Below are positions 61,733 to 64,000 of a stretch of DNA of 64,000 nucleotides, piece after piece. The position numbers and the translations under genes were made by a program. This DNA comes from Microvirga sp. 17 mud 1-3 (GTDB lineage Bacteria; Pseudomonadota; Alphaproteobacteria; Rhizobiales; Beijerinckiaceae): contig NZ_CP029481.1 in the NCBI RefSeq assembly GCF_003151255.1, forward strand, positions 2,604,001-2,668,000. The letters are read 5' to 3'. The notes under the pieces were generated by a model. The model was not told the origin of the DNA. It ran no database searches and was given only the letters and a program-made list of their open reading frames with translations. Numbering within the stretch: the first letter of the stretch is position 1; the number at the start of each line of letters is the position of its first letter.

Positions 61733-63844
61733 ATGAGCCTCACGACCCGTCTCTTGCCGCGCCTGCTGGCGTCGGTTGTCCTTGTCCCGCTCGCCTCCCC
61801 GGTCGTCATGGCGGCCACCTCGCCCGAGGAGGCCGGCCCTCCGCCTCGTGTCGCGCCGGCGACCATCCCAGACCCGGAAACCACGGGCTCGGTGGACGGC
61901 TACGGCTTCGTCCCGCCCATCGTTCCGCTGCAGGACCGGGATTACCTGCCCCTGATCCTGAAGGCCTACCGCTCCGGCGATGGGGCCGAGGCGCAGATCC
62001 TCGAAACCAAGCTGACGCAGCCCGCATCCCTGGCGCTGGCCGAATGGTTCGCCATCCGCAGCGGCGCCCCCATGGGGTTCGACCGGATCACGGGCTTCCG
62101 CAAGGCCTACCCCGACTGGCCGCAGACGGCCCAGTTCCGGCGCCGGGCCGAGGAGGCCCTGGTGGCAGAGCGCAGGCCCTCCGCCCAGGTCCGCGCCTTC
62201 TTTGCGGAGCAGAAGCCCGTTACGGCCGGCGGGAGGATTGCGCTCGCATTCGCATACAAGACGGACGGCCAGGACCAGGAGGCCAATGCGCTGATCCGCC
62301 AGGTATGGCGGGAGGATTCCTTCGGGCCCGAATGGGAAAGCCGGATCCTCGACCGCTTCCCGGGCGTGCTGGCGCAGGCCGATCACCGTTTCCGCATGGA
62401 GCGGCTCCTGTTCAAGGAGAGCTGGGGGGCGGCCCAGCGGGCCGCCGGCTATGCGGGCAAGAACTACGAAACCCTCGTCAAGGCCAGGACGGATCTCTAC
62501 CGGGGCAAGAAGAAGGCCGAGAAGGCTTTTGCATCCGTGCCGGCCGACCTGCGCAAGGACCCGTCCTATCTCTTCTCCCGCGCCCTTTACCTGCGCCGTG
62601 CCAACAAACTGGCCGAGGCGGCCGCCGTCATGGCGCAGGCCCCGCGCGACCCGGAACTCCTGGTCGACGGGGACGAGTGGTGGGCTGAGCGCCGCCTCGT
62701 CGCCCGCGCCCTCCTCGACAAGGGCGACGCCCGAACAGCTTATCAGGTCGCAAGTCAGGCCGCGCCGGAATCGCCTGCCCAGCAGATCGAGGCAGCCTTC
62801 CATGCGGGCTGGATCTCCTTGCGCTTCCTGAAGGATCCGGCCGCGGCCGGGCAGCATTTCGCGGAGGCCGAAAAGGTCGCGACCACGCCAATCTCCCTCT
62901 CGCGGGTCATCTATTGGCGGGCCCGGGCAGCGGAGGCCGCAGGCTCCTTCCGGGAGGCACAGCTCCTCTACGAGCGAGCCGCCGACCGGCCGACGACCTA
63001 TTACGGGCAGCTCGCCCGAACGAAACTCGGCCAGCCCATTGCCCTGCGGAGAGTGGAGCCGCTCTCGGCGGATGAGCGCAGGGCTTTCGAGTCCCTCGTT
63101 CCCGTTCAGTCGCTGGCGGCGCTTCATGAGATCAACGAGCCGGAGCTGGTGCTCGGCCTTTATACGGAACTGGCCCAGTCCTTTGGCGATCCGGGGCAGC
63201 TCGATGCGCTCGCGGGCCTTGCGGCGGAGCGGAAAAACGCCCGCGCGGCGCTGATCGTCGGCAAACTGGCCTCGCAACGGGGCTTCCCGCTCGATATGCA
63301 TGCCTATCCGTTGGCGGCCGTCCCGGACTTCGAGCCGGTGGGCGAGGAGGTGGAGCCAGCGATGGTCTATGCCATTGCCCGCCAGGAAAGCGCCTTCAAC
63401 CCCCGCGCGATCTCGAGCGCCGGAGCCCGTGGGCTCATGCAGCTGATGCCCGCGACCGCGAAGGAGACAGCCCGCCGGGTCGGCCTCGGCTTCGATCTCG
63501 ACAAGCTCCTGGCGGACGCGGCCTACAACGCCAAGCTCGGTTCGGCGCATCTGGGCGAACTCATGGGGGATTGGAAGGGTTCGCACATCCTGGCCTTCGC
63601 GTCCTACAATGCGGGCGGCGGTAACGTGCGGAAATGGATCAAGGCCTATGGCGATCCCCGCGAGCCGGAGGTCGATGCTATCGACTGGGTGGAGCGGATC
63701 CCCTTCTCCGAGACCCGGAACTACGTTCAGCGGGTGCTGGAGAACCTCAATGTCTATCGCCAGCGCCTCAAGCAGCCCGCCCCCCCCGAACCATCCCAGG
63801 CAGGCAAGGATCTGACGGCAGACGCGACCAAGCCGGTGAATTGA
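61733..63844 (+). CDS. slt: Soluble lytic murein transglycosylase (Slt-type)
   Basis: The 703-residue product has a signal peptide (LLPRLLASVVLVPLASPVVM) and a long alpha-helical superhelical domain (about residues 70-520). A C-terminal SLT domain shows IARQESAFNPRAISSAGARG with the catalytic Glu near residue 551, LMQLMPATAKETA and SYNAGGGNV. It cleaves glycan strands in the periplasm. A short proline-rich tail ends the protein. It is divergent from dapA across 175 bp. Confidence 0.93.
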   Translation: MSLTTRLLPRLLASVVLVPLASPVVMAATSPEEAGPPPRVAPATIPDPETTGSVDGYGFVPPIVPLQDRDYLPLILKAYRSGDGAEAQILETKLTQPASLALAEWFAIRSGAPMGFDRITGFRKAYPDWPQTAQFRRRAEEALVAERRPSAQVRAFFAEQKPVTAGGRIALAFAYKTDGQDQEANALIRQVWREDSFGPEWESRILDRFPGVLAQADHRFRMERLLFKESWGAAQRAAGYAGKNYETLVKARTDLYRGKKKAEKAFASVPADLRKDPSYLFSRALYLRRANKLAEAAAVMAQAPRDPELLVDGDEWWAERRLVARALLDKGDARTAYQVASQAAPESPAQQIEAAFHAGWISLRFLKDPAAAGQHFAEAEKVATTPISLSRVIYWRARAAEAAGSFREAQLLYERAADRPTTYYGQLARTKLGQPIALRRVEPLSADERRAFESLVPVQSLAALHEINEPELVLGLYTELAQSFGDPGQLDALAGLAAERKNARAALIVGKLASQRGFPLDMHAYPLAAVPDFEPVGEEVEPAMVYAIARQESAFNPRAISSAGARGLMQLMPATAKETARRVGLGFDLDKLLADAAYNAKLGSAHLGELMGDWKGSHILAFASYNAGGGNVRKWIKAYGDPREPEVDAIDWVERIPFSETRNYVQRVLENLNVYRQRLKQPAPPEPSQAGKDLTADATKPVN

Positions 63845-63888
63845 GGCAGGATGCGGCCCTGGCGCAGAGGGATTCGGAGCAGCAGCGG

Positions 63889-64000
63889 ATGAACGACCCC
63901 TATCGGGATCTTGTCGTGTCGGCCTCGGACGGCCTGCGCCTCTATGCGCGTGATTACGGCCCGGAGCTTTCCAGCGCCCTGCCGGTGGTCTGCCTTCCCG
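63889..64000 (+). CDS. Alpha/beta hydrolase (start only, cut by window edge)
   Basis: From the ATG at 63889 the translation begins MNDPYRDLVVSASDGLRLYA and continues RDYGPELSSALPVVCLP before the window ends, about 37 residues. The pattern (a beta strand with DGxxLYxRDYGP, then a strand ending VVCLP) is typical of the start of alpha/beta hydrolases. The catalytic residues lie beyond the edge. It follows the transglycosylase stop by 44 bp, so the two may be one transcript. Confidence 0.6.
   Translation, partial: MNDPYRDLVVSASDGLRLYARDYGPELSSALPVVCLP

Noticed and set aside
61682..63586. A 634-codon minus-strand frame opposite the lytic transglycosylase
   Set aside because: It lies fully within a plus-strand gene with clear catalytic motifs and shows the composition of an antisense shadow.

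Overview
The window is a high-GC, gene-dense bacterial chromosome segment. Gene content and order point to an alphaproteobacterium of the Hyphomicrobiales (Rhizobiales). The clues are a DnaA-related HdaA protein beside polyphosphate kinase, the lptF-lptG-lptD-pdxA-rsmA block facing gmk-yicC-mltG-fabF-acpP-fabG-fabD, the rpoZ-rsh pair, and the smpB-dapA pair. A Methylobacteriaceae (Microvirga-like) host is my best guess, but that is inference from style and synteny, not proven by a marker gene. I see no rRNA, tRNA, insertion sequence, prophage or CRISPR array.

Layout. (1) 1-5410, minus strand: a compact operon running AI-2E-type permease, hdaA, ppk1, ppx (cut by the window edge), with a CDP-alcohol phosphatidyltransferase just upstream. 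(2) 5554-7268: purM-purN. (3) 7489-15326: single genes (secreted proteins, an orphan molybdopterin oxidoreductase, ndk, a GST) and the scoAB CoA-transferase, separated by intergenic repeats. (4) 15516-24768: an AsmA protein, a PotA-PotH-PotI polyamine-type ABC importer without its binding protein, an EmrAB-type efflux pair with a divergent TetR regulator and a clear operator, and a Crp/Fnr-type regulator. (5) 24903-29079: a three-gene operon for a diacetamido-dideoxy-uronic acid nucleotide sugar, including a WbpB-WbpD fusion, closed by a terminator. (6) 29324-35425: an ABC-F ATPase, then pepA-holC-S10 peptidase-lipoprotein. (7) 35656-42382: lptF-lptG-lptD-pdxA-rsmA. (8) 42400-48978, opposite strand: gmk-yicC, mltG, fabF, acpP, fabG, fabD. 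(9) 49594-57788: rpoZ, rsh, a glutamine-amidotransferase-like hydrolase, a TPP-riboswitch-controlled ykoFEDC uptake operon, and pyrE. (10) 58032-64000: an NYN-domain protein, an enoyl-CoA hydratase with a divergent TetR and a palindromic operator, smpB, dapA, a soluble lytic transglycosylase and the start of an alpha/beta hydrolase.

Much of the window concerns the envelope: LPS export (LptDFG), peptidoglycan (MltG, Slt), fatty acids (FabDFG, AcpP), an amino-sugar for surface polysaccharide, and efflux. A second theme is stress and growth control: polyphosphate (Ppk/Ppx), HdaA and Rsh.

Three intergenic repeat families recur. Family A (four copies, about 90-110 bp) is a large dyad with CTTGTGGGG-type ends. 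Family B (four copies, 140-142 bp) is bounded by CATTCCGG and CCGGAATG. Family C is a degenerate unit of about 45 bp found immediately before three of the four A copies. The main unexplained stretch is 12827-13911, a 1.1 kb convergent gap with repeats, a candidate promoter and a strongly dyadic segment. No wholly new system is evident. The strongest leads are the repeat mosaic, the unexplained 13.2-13.6 kb segment, the WbpB-WbpD fusion and the inserted ykoFEDC operon.
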